Notes: generated from the letters alone by a model not told the origin. 64,000 nucleotides of DNA from Lachnospiraceae bacterium (GCA_910575155.1 CAJTDX010000016.1:17821-81820), one strand, 5' to 3'. Shown: positions 48,496 through 57,306, counted from the first letter of the stretch. A program made the numbers and translations.

Positions 48496-48974
48496 GAAAA
48501 GAAAAGTTATATCGTGAATACCGTTTAAAATCTTATCTTAATATGAATCATTACATTATTATCAACGGAAAGCAGGGGCAGACGCATCCGCATACCTGGG
48601 AATTTGTCTCTACGATTATTGTAGCCGGGGATAACTTTGTGGAGTTTCGTATTTTTGAAAATCTGATCGAAGAATTTCTCGAAAAATATCAAAATCAGAT
48701 TTTAAATACCATAGAGCCTTTTGATGTGATTGTGCCCACCATCGAAAATGTAACAGATCATTTTAATGATGAACTGGAGCATCTTCTGCGGGAACATGGG
48801 GGAGAGCTGGTTTCTCTGGAGGGAAGCGAGACGCCTACCAGAAGTTATATTGTCAGTCACCGGAATGAACCCGAATTTCTGGAACAGATTGGAAGGATAA
48901 AAACGGAGCAGATTTCCAGCATGATTGATTATGTAGTGGAGCAGTTGCTCAGTGACGAACAGAAAGAGAGTTAG
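48492..48974 (+). CDS. 6-pyruvoyl-tetrahydropterin synthase-related protein (second copy)
   Basis: A 160-residue soluble protein from GTG 48492, overlapping the TGA of the preceding gene; AGGAGG at 48476 supports it. Conserved features of the XrtG-linked PTPS-related family are SYLNMNHYIIINGKQGQTHPHTWEF (His 20, 32 and 34 as metal triad) and the later PFDVIVPTIENVTDHF and SETPTRSYIVS. The catalytic Cys of true QueD/PTPS is missing but the Glu of the ET motif is kept. It is divergent from the copy at 40411, and both in one locus suggests two roles. Confidence 0.78.
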   Translation: MRKEKLYREYRLKSYLNMNHYIIINGKQGQTHPHTWEFVSTIIVAGDNFVEFRIFENLIEEFLEKYQNQILNTIEPFDVIVPTIENVTDHFNDELEHLLREHGGELVSLEGSETPTRSYIVSHRNEPEFLEQIGRIKTEQISSMIDYVVEQLLSDEQKES

Positions 48975-49007
48975 ACAGATAACCGTGCGAGGGAAAGGAT
49001 ACTGGAA

Positions 49008-51134
49008 ATGAAGAAGTGGAAAAACGCTTTAACCAGCGTAATGATATTGGCGGCGATGGTCTGCTTTGTGTCAGGATGCTGGCGGCAGCAGGACCGGAAT
49101 AATACAAAAACGGGGAATGAGAAGGAATTTTCAGATAGCCCTTCATCTGCGCAGTCCGGGAAGCATAAGGAACATACAGCGTATTCTTTCCGAACCTGGA
49201 AAAAGAAATTTCAAGTTTGTGAAAAGGACGGTAAATGGAAGGATTTGACACCCATTGGCGTTAACATTGGAGCGGGCAAGCCGGGAGCGTTTCCAGGAGA
49301 TTTCGCCATTACCAAAAATGATTATATGCGCTGGTTTCAGCAAATCAGCGAAATGCACGCCAATGTGATCCGCGTCTATACGATCCTGATGCCCGAATTT
49401 TATGAAGCTCTGGCAGAATTTAATGCGGCGGCTTTGGAGCCGCTTTATTTTATGCAGGGGGTGTACAACAATGAGGAGGATATCAGTAATTTATGCGACG
49501 CCTATGCTGAAGATGGAAAAATTGCCAAAGACTGGGTAAGCCTCTGCCGGACCATTGTGGATGTTGTTCATGGGAATGCGGAGCTGGAAGCGGAAGCCGG
49601 CCAGGCAGGCGGTCTTTATACTGCGGATGTGTCGGAATATTTATGCGGCTGGATTCTGGGAATTGAATGGGAGACGGCATTTGTCGTCAATACGAATAAA
49701 AACAATTCACAGAAGAAATATTTTGAGGGAAAATATCTGTACACAGAGCAGGCGTCCCCTTTTGAGGTATTTCTTGCAGAGGGGCTGGATGCATGTATCA
49801 GCTATGAAGCGGAACAGTATAACATGCAGCATCCGGCGGCGTTTGCCAACTGGGTGACGACGGACCCGCTGGATCATCCCGGAGAGCCGAACCGGGAGAT
49901 GGAGGACGCGGTTTCTGTGGATGCAGAGCATATAAAAGCAAAACCAGAAATGAAAGCGGGGCTTTTTGCTTCTTATCACGTATATCCTTATTATCCGGAA
50001 ATGATGCGCTATGCGCCGGAGTTAATGACAGAAAAACCGCCGAATCCATATAAACATTATCTTACGGATCTCAATGATTATCATACCGTGCCGGTGCTGA
50101 TTTCAGAGTTTGGCGTACCTGAGTCAAGGGGGATTACTCATTTTGCAAAGGATAAAGGATTTAATCAGGGCGGCTTGAATGAGCAGCAGCAGGGAGAAGC
50201 GATTGTATCTATGCTTGAGGATATTTTGCAATCCGGATGTGCCGGGGGATATGTGTTTATCTGGCAGGATGAATGGTTTAAGAGAGCCTGGAATACCATG
50301 GACTTTACCGATCCGGAGATTCGTCCCTATTGGTGCGACGTGCAGACCAGCGAGGAATTTTTCGGGCTGCTGTCTTTTGATCCCGGTGAGAAGCCCGTAT
50401 GTATTGTGGATGGAGACGCGTCAGACTGGGAAGGGGAACGGCCTTTGCTTGCCAGCAAAGACACAGAGCTGTATGTGAAAAGTGATGAAGCATATATTTA
50501 CCTGATGCTGCGGGGAAAAAATGATGATATACGCATCACTGCAGATACCGTAAAGGGGCAGGGAAATGCGGAATATAACGGGGCGGATTTTGCCATTGAT
50601 ATAAAAGGTGAAAATGAGAGCCGCGTGATGGTTCATCCTTATTATGATGTGAATTACTGGCTGTATACCACTGGCTTATATGCCTCAGGCAGCGTTCTCA
50701 AAGAGCAGGAAGGCTATGCAGATCCGCAGAACGATACCTTTGCGCCCATTTATCTGATGCTGAACAGGCCCGTGCTGCTTTCAGACGGAACATTGGTGGA
50801 GACCGAGCAGATTGAAACGGGAAGGCTGCACCATGGAAATGCAGATCCGGATGCGGAAGAATATGATTCCAGAGCTGATTTTTATATCAAAGACAATGTA
50901 ACAGAGGTACGTCTGCCATGGCTGCTGCTTAATATTTCCAAACCTAATGTCAAAATGTGTATTGCTGACTTGTATGCTCATAATGAGATTACTTACCAGG
51001 CAATCAGCGGGATCACGTTTATGATTGACGGCGCGGCGGCTTCTTATTCCTGGGAGGAATGGAATAAGCCCGCATACCGGGAACGATTGAAGAAATCTTA
51101 TTATATTTTGCAGGATTACCTGTCAAAACGATAA
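49008..51134 (+). CDS. Glycosidase-like lipoprotein of the XrtG locus
   Basis: A 708-residue exported lipoprotein (lipobox FVSGC, Cys 24). Residues about 75-445 fold as a TIM barrel of clan GH-A type: INVIRVYTILMPEFYEAL early, GWILGIEWE where the acid/base Glu is expected (strand 4), and VLISEFGVPESRG with the nucleophile Glu (strand 7). I recognise the clan but not the exact family; GH72/GH5-like transglycosylases are the nearest I can name. Residues about 465-700 begin with CIVDGDASDWEG and share the DG-x3-DW module of the secreted protein at 40793. It probably trims or links the glycan made in this locus. Confidence 0.7.
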   Translation: MKKWKNALTSVMILAAMVCFVSGCWRQQDRNNTKTGNEKEFSDSPSSAQSGKHKEHTAYSFRTWKKKFQVCEKDGKWKDLTPIGVNIGAGKPGAFPGDFAITKNDYMRWFQQISEMHANVIRVYTILMPEFYEALAEFNAAALEPLYFMQGVYNNEEDISNLCDAYAEDGKIAKDWVSLCRTIVDVVHGNAELEAEAGQAGGLYTADVSEYLCGWILGIEWETAFVVNTNKNNSQKKYFEGKYLYTEQASPFEVFLAEGLDACISYEAEQYNMQHPAAFANWVTTDPLDHPGEPNREMEDAVSVDAEHIKAKPEMKAGLFASYHVYPYYPEMMRYAPELMTEKPPNPYKHYLTDLNDYHTVPVLISEFGVPESRGITHFAKDKGFNQGGLNEQQQGEAIVSMLEDILQSGCAGGYVFIWQDEWFKRAWNTMDFTDPEIRPYWCDVQTSEEFFGLLSFDPGEKPVCIVDGDASDWEGERPLLASKDTELYVKSDEAYIYLMLRGKNDDIRITADTVKGQGNAEYNGADFAIDIKGENESRVMVHPYYDVNYWLYTTGLYASGSVLKEQEGYADPQNDTFAPIYLMLNRPVLLSDGTLVETEQIETGRLHHGNADPDAEEYDSRADFYIKDNVTEVRLPWLLLNISKPNVKMCIADLYAHNEITYQAISGITFMIDGAAASYSWEEWNKPAYRERLKKSYYILQDYLSKR

Positions 51135-51139
51135 AAGCA

Positions 51140-51169
51140 TTGTAATACTTCTGTAATATATGGTATACT
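51140..51169 (+). promoter_or_regulatory. Probable promoter ahead of the palindromic element and gdpP
   Basis: TTGTAA (51140-51145), an 18-nt spacer and TATACT (51164-51169). A transcript from here would begin with the palindromic element. The -10 box lies inside the left 9-bp direct repeat. Confidence 0.6.
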
Positions 51170-51180
51170 ATGCCATGAGG

Positions 51181-51345
51181 CTAGCACATCGTTACGCAAA
51201 TAACTACATCAACCACTTGCCGGCTTTCCCGATTGCACAGGTGAAAAATCCTCAGCGTAGCCCGCTACGCCTACGTTTTTTGACCTGCACACTCAGAAAA
51301 GCATTCTGCGTGATTGATCCAGTTATTTGTCGAACGATGTACTAG
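51181..51345. repeat. MITE-like palindromic element upstream of gdpP
   Basis: Imperfect terminal inverted repeats of 34 bp (51181-51214 and 51312-51345, 27 of 34 pairing, both starting CTAG) flank about 97 bp that also folds back (CAGGTGAAAAA with TTTTTTGACCTG, and GCGTAGC-CC-GCTACGC in the middle). The larger segment 51163-51402 is bordered by an exact 9-bp direct repeat, GTATACTAT. No transposase or coding frame is present. It could be a mobile non-coding element or a structured 5' leader of gdpP. Confidence 0.7.
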
Positions 51346-51431
51346 GCAAAAGGAGCGTCCCGGCAAAGCCGGAGAGAAACCGGATGCCGTTCAGTATACT
51401 ATTTTGTTAGAAAACCAGAGGTAGAAAATAA

Positions 51432-53486
51432 ATGAAAAATGAAAAAAAATCCAAAGGGCAGTTAAAGAACTATATGTACTGGCCGTTATTAATGACGGCA
51501 GTCATTGTCCTGATGAATGTGCCTTTGTACTGTTTTAATCAAACGGCAGGAATTTACGTGTCTGTATTTGCAGCCGTTTATTTCGCTGTTGTTTTGGTTA
51601 TGTATTTGGTGAACCGTTCCGGAATACGCAGCGAGGTAATTAATTTTGCCACGCAGTACGGAACCGTGCAGAAAAAGCTGTTGGATGAATTTCAGATTCC
51701 CTATGTCCTTTTGGATTACAAGAGCAAGATTTTATGGATGAACAAAGAATTTTCTGAAATTACGGAAAAGGATAAAAAATATTATAAGTCGATTGCCACA
51801 ATTTTTCCCACGATTACCAGAGAAAAACTGGATAAAGAGGAAATAGGCGATGATTTTCATGTTGAGTGGAACGAGCGGGTATACCGGGTAAAAGCGGACC
51901 GACTCTATTTCGATGAAAAAAATGTTGACGCCGCTCTGATTGATCTGGATGCGAACAATCAGTATCTGATAGCGCTTTATCTCTTTGACGAGACAGATCT
52001 TCACTATTATATTCAGGAAAACCGGGAACTGCAGTTGGTGTCGGCCCTGATTTACATTGACAATTATGAAGAGGCGCTGGACAGTATTGAGGAAGTAAAA
52101 CGTTCGCTGCTGGTGGCTTTGATCGACCGCAAGGTCAGCAAATATTTTTCAGAAAAGGACAGTATCATCAAAAAGCTGGAGAAGGACAAATATTTTGTGG
52201 TGTTCCGTCATAAATATCTGGACGAGCTGATCAGGGATAAGTTCAGCATTCTCGAAGAGGTCAAGACCATCAAGGTCGGAAACGAGATGGCGGTGACTTT
52301 GAGTATGGGAGTAGGCATCAGTACGGCAAGCTACAGCCAGAAATATGAGTATTCACGGATGGCAATCGACCTTGCCCTGGGCAGGGGCGGAGACCAGGTA
52401 GTGATAAAAGAAGGAGAGAAGATTACCTATTTCGGAGGAAAAAGCAGACAGGTCGAGAAAATGACGCGTGTCAAGGCCCGGGTGAAAGCGCACGCCCTCA
52501 GAGAGATCTTTGAGAGCCGGGAACAGATTTTCATTATGGGACACAGTATCAGCGATATGGACGCCTTTGGCGCGGCAATCGGTATGTACTGCGCGGCGCA
52601 GGTTATGGGAAAAAAAGCATATATTGTCCTGAATGACGTTACGTCCTCCCTGCGGCCGATGAAAGAATGTTTTACAGAGGATAAAGGTTATCCGGAGGAT
52701 ATGTTTATAGAGAGCGAAGAGGCAATGGAGCTGGTGAATTACCGCAGCGTTGTGGTGGTGGTGGATACCAACCGCCCCAACTACACGGAGTGTCCGGAGC
52801 TTTTGGGACGCACCAGGAATATTGTAGTATTTGATCATCACAGGCAGAGCAGCGAAGTAATTGAAAATGCGGTTCTCTCCTATATAGAAAGTTATGCTTC
52901 CTCCACCTGTGAAATGGTGGCGGAGGTTCTGCAGTATTTTGATGAAAATATTCATCTGAAGCCCAATGAGGCAGACAGCATTTATGCAGGCATTTTAATT
53001 GATACCAATAATTTTATGACCAAAACGGGAGTAAGAACCTTTGAGGCGGCGGCTTACCTCCGCAGGTGCGGCGCCGAAGTCACCAGGGTGCGCAAGCTGC
53101 TTCGGGATGATATGGCGGCGTATAAAGCCAGGGCTGAGGCAGTCCGCCACGCGCAGGTATACAGAGGAGCTTTTGCCATTTCCATATGCCCGGCAGGCTC
53201 CAATGTGGAAAGCCCCACCATCGCCGGGGCGCAGGCAGCAAACGAGCTGCTGAATATTGTAGGAATCAAGGCGTCTTTTGTACTGACGGAGTACAATGAG
53301 AAGATCTATATCAGCTCCAGATCCATAGATGAGATTAATGTACAGTTGATTATGGAGCGGCTGGGCGGCGGAGGCCATCTCAATGTGGCCGGCGCTCAGC
53401 TTAAAGATTGTACTGTAGATGAAGCAAAGAGGAAGATCCAGGAAACCCTGGATCAGATGTTGGAGGAAGGAGACATAGAAGTATGA
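51432..53486 (+). CDS. gdpP: Cyclic-di-AMP phosphodiesterase GdpP
   Basis: A 684-residue membrane protein. Two TM helices near the N-terminus (about 15-60) are followed by a PAS-like haem-binding segment (about 85-165) and a degenerate GGDEF domain (about 170-305). The DHH domain has [24 protein letters not shown] and VFDHHRQS, and DHHA1 ends with [15 protein letters not shown]. Order and length match GdpP, which hydrolyses c-di-AMP to pApA and thereby sets potassium and cell-wall homeostasis. It overlaps rplI by 4 bp. The palindromic element sits in its 5' region. Confidence 0.95.
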   Translation: MKNEKKSKGQLKNYMYWPLLMTAVIVLMNVPLYCFNQTAGIYVSVFAAVYFAVVLVMYLVNRSGIRSEVINFATQYGTVQKKLLDEFQIPYVLLDYKSKILWMNKEFSEITEKDKKYYKSIATIFPTITREKLDKEEIGDDFHVEWNERVYRVKADRLYFDEKNVDAALIDLDANNQYLIALYLFDETDLHYYIQENRELQLVSALIYIDNYEEALDSIEEVKRSLLVALIDRKVSKYFSEKDSIIKKLEKDKYFVVFRHKYLDELIRDKFSILEEVKTIKVGNEMAVTLSMGVGISTASYSQKYEYSRMAIDLALGRGGDQVVIKEGEKITYFGGKSRQVEKMTRVKARVKAHALREIFESREQIFIMGHSISDMDAFGAAIGMYCAAQVMGKKAYIVLNDVTSSLRPMKECFTEDKGYPEDMFIESEEAMELVNYRSVVVVVDTNRPNYTECPELLGRTRNIVVFDHHRQSSEVIENAVLSYIESYASSTCEMVAEVLQYFDENIHLKPNEADSIYAGILIDTNNFMTKTGVRTFEAAAYLRRCGAEVTRVRKLLRDDMAAYKARAEAVRHAQVYRGAFAISICPAGSNVESPTIAGAQAANELLNIVGIKASFVLTEYNEKIYISSRSIDEINVQLIMERLGGGGHLNVAGAQLKDCTVDEAKRKIQETLDQMLEEGDIEV

Positions 53487-53932
53487 AAGTAATTTTGTTG
53501 GAAGATGTAAAATCACTGGGGAAAAAAGGCGATATTGTGAACGTCAGCGACGGTTATGCCAGAAATATGATTCTGCCCAAAAAACTGGGAGTGGAAGCCA
53601 ATGGAAAAAATATGAACGACCTGAAATTAAAGAATCAGCACGCTGAGAAAGTGGCGCAGGAAACGCTTGACGCGGCAAAAGAGCTTGCAGAAGAGATCGC
53701 TTCAAAAGAAGTAACGGTAACCTTAAAGACGGGAGAGGGCGGCAGGACATTCGGTTCTGTTTCTTCCAAAGAAATTGCCGCAGCGGCAAAAGAGCAGCAT
53801 CAGCTGGAGCTGGATAAGAAGAAAATGCAGCTTCCTGACGGCGGCTTAAAAACATTAGGCGTCCATGAGATTACCCTGAAATTACATCCGAAAGTAACCG
53901 GAACTTTGAAAGTAAAGATTGAGGCGGAATAG
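53483..53932 (+). CDS. rplI: 50S ribosomal protein L9
   Basis: A 149-residue protein starting [28 protein letters not shown], the classic L9 signature. The central helix is rich in lysine and glutamate, and the C-terminal domain contains [14 protein letters not shown] and [17 protein letters not shown] 53483 overlaps the gdpP stop (ATGA), giving the gdpP-rplI-dnaB order common in Firmicutes. Confidence 0.97.
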   Translation: MKVILLEDVKSLGKKGDIVNVSDGYARNMILPKKLGVEANGKNMNDLKLKNQHAEKVAQETLDAAKELAEEIASKEVTVTLKTGEGGRTFGSVSSKEIAAAAKEQHQLELDKKKMQLPDGGLKTLGVHEITLKLHPKVTGTLKVKIEAE

Positions 53933-53949
53933 GAGCAGGGGAGATTCAT

Positions 53950-55281
53950 ATGGAGGAAGCTCTGATTAAGCGGATTATGCCAAATAATCTGGAGGCGGAA
54001 CAATCTGTAATCGGCGCTATGATTATGGACCGGGAAGCAGTAATTGTAGCCTCCGAGATCTTAATCCGTGAAGATTTTTATCATCAGCAGTATGGCGTTA
54101 TTTTTGAGGCAATATTAGAAATTTTTAACGAGGAACAGCCCATAGACGTGATCACGCTGCAAAACCGTCTGCGGGAGAAGGATGTTCCCGCAGAGCTGAG
54201 CAGCCTTGAGTTTGTGGGAGAACTGGTGACGTCGGTGCCGACTTCGGCAAATATTAAATATTATGCCAATATTGTAAAAGAGAAGGCGATGCTGCGCAGG
54301 CTGATTAAGGTAAATGAAGATATTGCCAATCAGTGCTATCTGGGAAGAGACAGTTTGGAAGATATTATGGCGGATACGGAGAAGCAGATTTTTAATCTGC
54401 TTCAAAACAGAAGCGGCACGGATTTCGTTCCCATTAAACAGGTGGTCATCAATGCCTTAGAGAAGATTGAGATGGCGTCTAAGACCAAGGGGAATGTTAC
54501 GGGAATCGCTACAGGTTTTACAGACCTTGATTACCGCATGTCGGGGATGCAGCCTTCGGATTTAATTCTGGTGGCGGCGCGTCCCTCCATGGGTAAGACG
54601 GCGTTTGTATTAAATATCGCTCAGTTTGCAGCCTTCCACAGTCATTTATGTACTGCGATTTTCAGTCTGGAAATGTCAAAGGAGCAATTAGTAAACCGTT
54701 TGTTCGCCCTGGAGTCCAGGGTTGACGCCCAGCTGCTGCGCTCCGGCAATCTGGCGGATTCTGACTGGGAAAAACTGATTGAAGGCGCGGGTACGATTGG
54801 ACGTTCCAACCTGATTATTGACGATACGCCGGGTATTTCCATATCTGAGCTGCGTTCAAAATGCCGCAAATACAAGCTTGAGCATGATCTGAAACTGATT
54901 ATTATTGACTATCTGCAATTGATGTCTTCTTCCGGAAGATCAGATTCCAGACAGCAGGAGATTTCAGAAATTTCCCGTTCTCTCAAAGGGCTTGCCAGGG
55001 AATTAAATGTACCGGTAGTCGCGTTGTCTCAGTTGAGCCGTCAGGTGGAACAGAGACCGGATCACCGGCCGATGCTTTCTGATTTGCGTGAGTCGGGAGC
55101 AATCGAGCAGGATGCGGATGTGGTGATGTTCATCTATCGTGACGATTATTATAACAAAGATACAGAAAATAAGAATATAGCAGAAATTATCATAGCCAAA
55201 CAGAGAAACGGCCCCATCGGCACAGTAAATCTGGTGTGGCTGCCGCAGTTTACCAAATTTGTAAATATGGAAAAGAGGTAA
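53950..55281 (+). CDS. dnaB: Replicative DNA helicase DnaB
   Basis: A 443-residue RecA-fold hexameric helicase. The N-terminal domain has NNLEAEQSVIGAMIMD; the C-terminal motor has GFTDLDYRMSG, Walker A in VAARPSMGKTAFVLN, Walker B LIIIDYLQLMS and VVALSQLSRQVEQRPDHRPMLSDLRESG. It unwinds DNA at the fork. No intein is present. The gene is 17 bp after rplI, with AGGAGCAGGGG as ribosome site; a clear terminator follows. Confidence 0.97.
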   Translation: MEEALIKRIMPNNLEAEQSVIGAMIMDREAVIVASEILIREDFYHQQYGVIFEAILEIFNEEQPIDVITLQNRLREKDVPAELSSLEFVGELVTSVPTSANIKYYANIVKEKAMLRRLIKVNEDIANQCYLGRDSLEDIMADTEKQIFNLLQNRSGTDFVPIKQVVINALEKIEMASKTKGNVTGIATGFTDLDYRMSGMQPSDLILVAARPSMGKTAFVLNIAQFAAFHSHLCTAIFSLEMSKEQLVNRLFALESRVDAQLLRSGNLADSDWEKLIEGAGTIGRSNLIIDDTPGISISELRSKCRKYKLEHDLKLIIIDYLQLMSSSGRSDSRQQEISEISRSLKGLARELNVPVVALSQLSRQVEQRPDHRPMLSDLRESGAIEQDADVVMFIYRDDYYNKDTENKNIAEIIIAKQRNGPIGTVNLVWLPQFTKFVNMEKR

Positions 55282-55327
55282 AAGGGCAGGAAACCTCTGA
55301 TATGATGACAAAGTTTGCAAGAATAAA

Positions 55328-55366
55328 GCAGATATTTTTCCCCAGAGGGAGATATCTGTTTTTTCT
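55328..55366 (+). terminator. Rho-independent terminator after dnaB
   Basis: CAGATAT (55329-55335) pairs with ATATCTG (55352-55358); inner C/G runs (CCCC with GGGA) extend the stem. Six T follow. Confidence 0.82.
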
Positions 55367-55523
55367 TGTCGTTATTTCACGATGAAAAAAGATTGTAAGT
55401 CCGGGAATAAATCGTTAAAATAGAGTTAGTAGAAGGGGACAGGCTGTCAGCGCCTGGCGAAGCGTTTTCAGAAAATGTAATACAAAGAGCAGAACGTGAA
55501 TTCCCCAAAAGGAGGTAGAGAAT

Positions 55524-56303
55524 GTGGAAAATGTACGCTATATGATTTCAGACGCGGCAAATATAGTAAATGTTGAGTCTCATGTCCTGCGTTATTGGGA
55601 AGAAGAATTAGAGCTTGCAATTCCCAGGAATGAGATGGGACACCGCTATTACACAGAAGAAAATATAGCGCAATTCCAAAAGATAAAAGAATGGAAAGAA
55701 CAGGGTTATCAGTTGAAAGCCATTCGGATGATGATACATAATATTCCAGAACAGGAGGTATATGCAGTAAATTCTATGAATGCAGGCGGGACAGGAGGAA
55801 TGATGAATACAGAAGGGACAGGCAGTATGATGAACGCAGGCGGGGCAGGAGGAATGATGAACGCAGGCGGGACAGGCAGTATGATGAACGCAGGCGGGAC
55901 GCCTAACAGCCAGGTAATTCAGCTTAACCGGGAATATCCCGGAATGCAGCAGCAGGCTTATGTAAAGGAACACAGTAATTCCGCCTCCAATACGGTGAAG
56001 CTGGAACAGTTCCGCACAATGATGATGGGAATTGTAAAACAGGCAGTAGAGGAGAACAACCAGTCACTGGGAAAGGAGGTCAGTCTTCAGGTCGGAGATA
56101 AGGTTTTAAAAGAGATGAATTACCTGATGCGTGAACAGGACGAGGCGGAAGAGGAACGTTTCCGTAAGCTGGATGCAGCCATCCGTACGCAGCAGAAGGG
56201 ACGCCGGTTCCGCCGGGAGAAAGCTGAAAAGAAGGAAAAAGATAAGAAGGAAGCAAAGATGCTGAAAAAAGAAGAAAAGCTTAATCCTAATTTAACCGTG
56301 TGA
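55524..56303 (+). CDS. MerR-like DNA-binding protein with MMNAGG repeats
   Basis: A 259-residue protein from GTG 55524 (AAAGGAGG upstream). The N-terminal 75 residues form a MerR-type winged helix: ISDAANIVNVESHVLRYWEEE, NEMGHRYYTEENIAQFQKI and KAIRMMI. Residues about 84-130 are five near-identical units of nine residues (MMNAGGTGS type). The C-terminal half is helical with a lysine/arginine/glutamate-rich tail. No effector domain or metal site is visible. It may be a nucleoid or partition-type DNA-binding factor rather than a classical regulator. Confidence 0.75.
   Translation: MENVRYMISDAANIVNVESHVLRYWEEELELAIPRNEMGHRYYTEENIAQFQKIKEWKEQGYQLKAIRMMIHNIPEQEVYAVNSMNAGGTGGMMNTEGTGSMMNAGGAGGMMNAGGTGSMMNAGGTPNSQVIQLNREYPGMQQQAYVKEHSNSASNTVKLEQFRTMMMGIVKQAVEENNQSLGKEVSLQVGDKVLKEMNYLMREQDEAEEERFRKLDAAIRTQQKGRRFRREKAEKKEKDKKEAKMLKKEEKLNPNLTV
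55773..55904. repeat. 27-bp coding tandem repeat
   Basis: About five copies of a 27-bp unit (start ATGATGAAYGCAGGCGGG), each encoding MMNAGGTGS-like nonapeptides. Copies differ by one to four bases. In-frame, so copy number alters protein length only. Confidence 0.9.
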
Positions 56304-56331
56304 GGGGAGGGAAGCTTTGGCGAAATGAAAA

Positions 56332-56364
56332 AGAGCCATTACTCTTGTTAAGAGTAATGGCTCT
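56332..56364 (-). terminator. Terminator of the ferredoxin gene
   Basis: A perfect 15-bp stem (56332-56346 with 56350-56364) and a GTT loop. On the minus strand it is followed by TTTTCATTT. It also sits between two convergent genes and may act for both. Confidence 0.88.
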
Positions 56365-56387
56365 CTTGTGCATATATTGTTCAGGAA

Positions 56388-56558
56388 TTAGCCCTGCTCA
56401 ATAGCGCCTGTAGGACAAGCGCCTGCACATGTTCCGCAATCAATGCAGGTATCTGCAGCGATTTCATATTTTCCATCACCAGCGGAGATCGCGCCTACCG
56501 GACATTCTCCTTCACAAGTTCCGCAGCTTACACAAGCGTCAGTAATTACGTATGCCAT
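56388..56558 (-). CDS. Two-[4Fe-4S] ferredoxin
   Basis: A 56-residue protein, short but complete: MAYVITDACVSCGTCEGECP, then VGAISAGDGKYEIAADTC, then IDCGTCAGACPTGAIEQG. Both CxxCxxCxxxCP motifs are intact, so it holds two [4Fe-4S] clusters and serves as the main clostridial electron carrier. AAGGAGGAATTAAGT precedes the ATG. A 16-bp perfect palindrome sits in the leader at 56576-56591. It is monocistronic with its own terminator. Confidence 0.97.
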   Translation of the reverse strand: MAYVITDACVSCGTCEGECPVGAISAGDGKYEIAADTCIDCGTCAGACPTGAIEQG

Positions 56559-56575
56559 ACTTAATTCCTCCTTAT

Positions 56576-56591
56576 AAATGAATATTCATTT
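56576..56591. promoter_or_regulatory. 16-bp perfect palindrome in the ferredoxin leader
   Basis: AAATGAATATTCATTT lies just upstream of the ferredoxin ribosome site. A symmetric site in this place is typical for a dimeric regulator, but none is named here. Confidence 0.45.
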
Positions 56592-56803
56592 AAGTTACCT
56601 GAACGGTAGCTTTAGACTATATTTTAATACAAACAGTCTGTGATTACAAGTATAATTTCATAATTAGAGACAAGCATTTTGCATTAAAAATGAAAAAATG
56701 GTAGAATGAGGAATAACAGATATTTTTACGATACACATTAGAAATAAAGAGTATCAGAAAAAATACCTGCTGGGGCTGAAAAACGCAGAGAATGGAGGAG
56801 CAT

Positions 56804-57241
56804 ATGGAACAAATAAATCCCTATTACCATACTGTCCAATATTACGAGACGGATGCGATGGCAGTGGTTCACCACTCCAATTATATCCGGTGGTTTGAGG
56901 AGGCAAGGATTCATTACCTGGAACAGTCGGGGCATCCCTATGACGGAATTGAGAGGAGGGGCCTGATGATCCCGGTGCTGAGCGCGTCCTGCGAATACCG
57001 TCTGGCGGTCCGGTTCGGCGAAACAGTCAGGATTGAGACGGAAATTGTGGAGTTTAAGGGGCTGAAATTTAAAATAGTATATGAAGTTTATGATAAAGAG
57101 AGGAAGGCGCTTCATGCCAGAGGCAGCACGGAGCACTGCTTTTTAAATGAAGATTTCAAGCCGGTTTCCATCAAAAAGCTGGCTCCCGATTTGTATGAGT
57201 TTTTTTCCGGTAAAAAAGTGTCTGCTCAGATCTTTGATTAA
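56804..57241 (+). CDS. Acyl-CoA thioesterase (YbgC/4HBT type)
   Basis: A 145-residue hotdog-fold enzyme. The start is ATG 56804, since GGAGG (56794-56798) serves as its ribosome site; the ATG at 56792 overlaps that site. It has YETDAMAVVHHSNYIRWFEEARI, where the Asp and His region is catalytic in 4-hydroxybenzoyl-CoA thioesterases, and EYRLAVRFGETVRIETEI. It hydrolyses short or medium acyl-CoA or acyl-ACP thioesters. It is separated by about 50 bp from the promoter of the next gene. Confidence 0.9.
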   Translation: MEQINPYYHTVQYYETDAMAVVHHSNYIRWFEEARIHYLEQSGHPYDGIERRGLMIPVLSASCEYRLAVRFGETVRIETEIVEFKGLKFKIVYEVYDKERKALHARGSTEHCFLNEDFKPVSIKKLAPDLYEFFSGKKVSAQIFD

Positions 57242-57277
57242 TACAAAAAGGCAGGATACTTTTGGTGGAATAAAAGA

Positions 57278-57306
57278 TTGCATAATAGGAAAAATGGTAT
57301 TATAAT
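57278..57306 (+). promoter_or_regulatory. Promoter of the DUF1858 gene
   Basis: TTGCAT (57278-57283), a 17-nt spacer and TATAAT (57301-57306). Confidence 0.8.

Noticed and set aside
51346..51431. ydaO-type c-di-AMP riboswitch ahead of gdpP
   Set aside because: The leader has G/C-rich hairpins but lacks the conserved GCCGAAUCCG- and GGGUGACGG-like segments I would expect, and its repeats fit a mobile element better.
55773..55904. CRISPR array in the repeat next to dnaB
   Set aside because: 27-bp units abut each other without spacers and lie in a gene.
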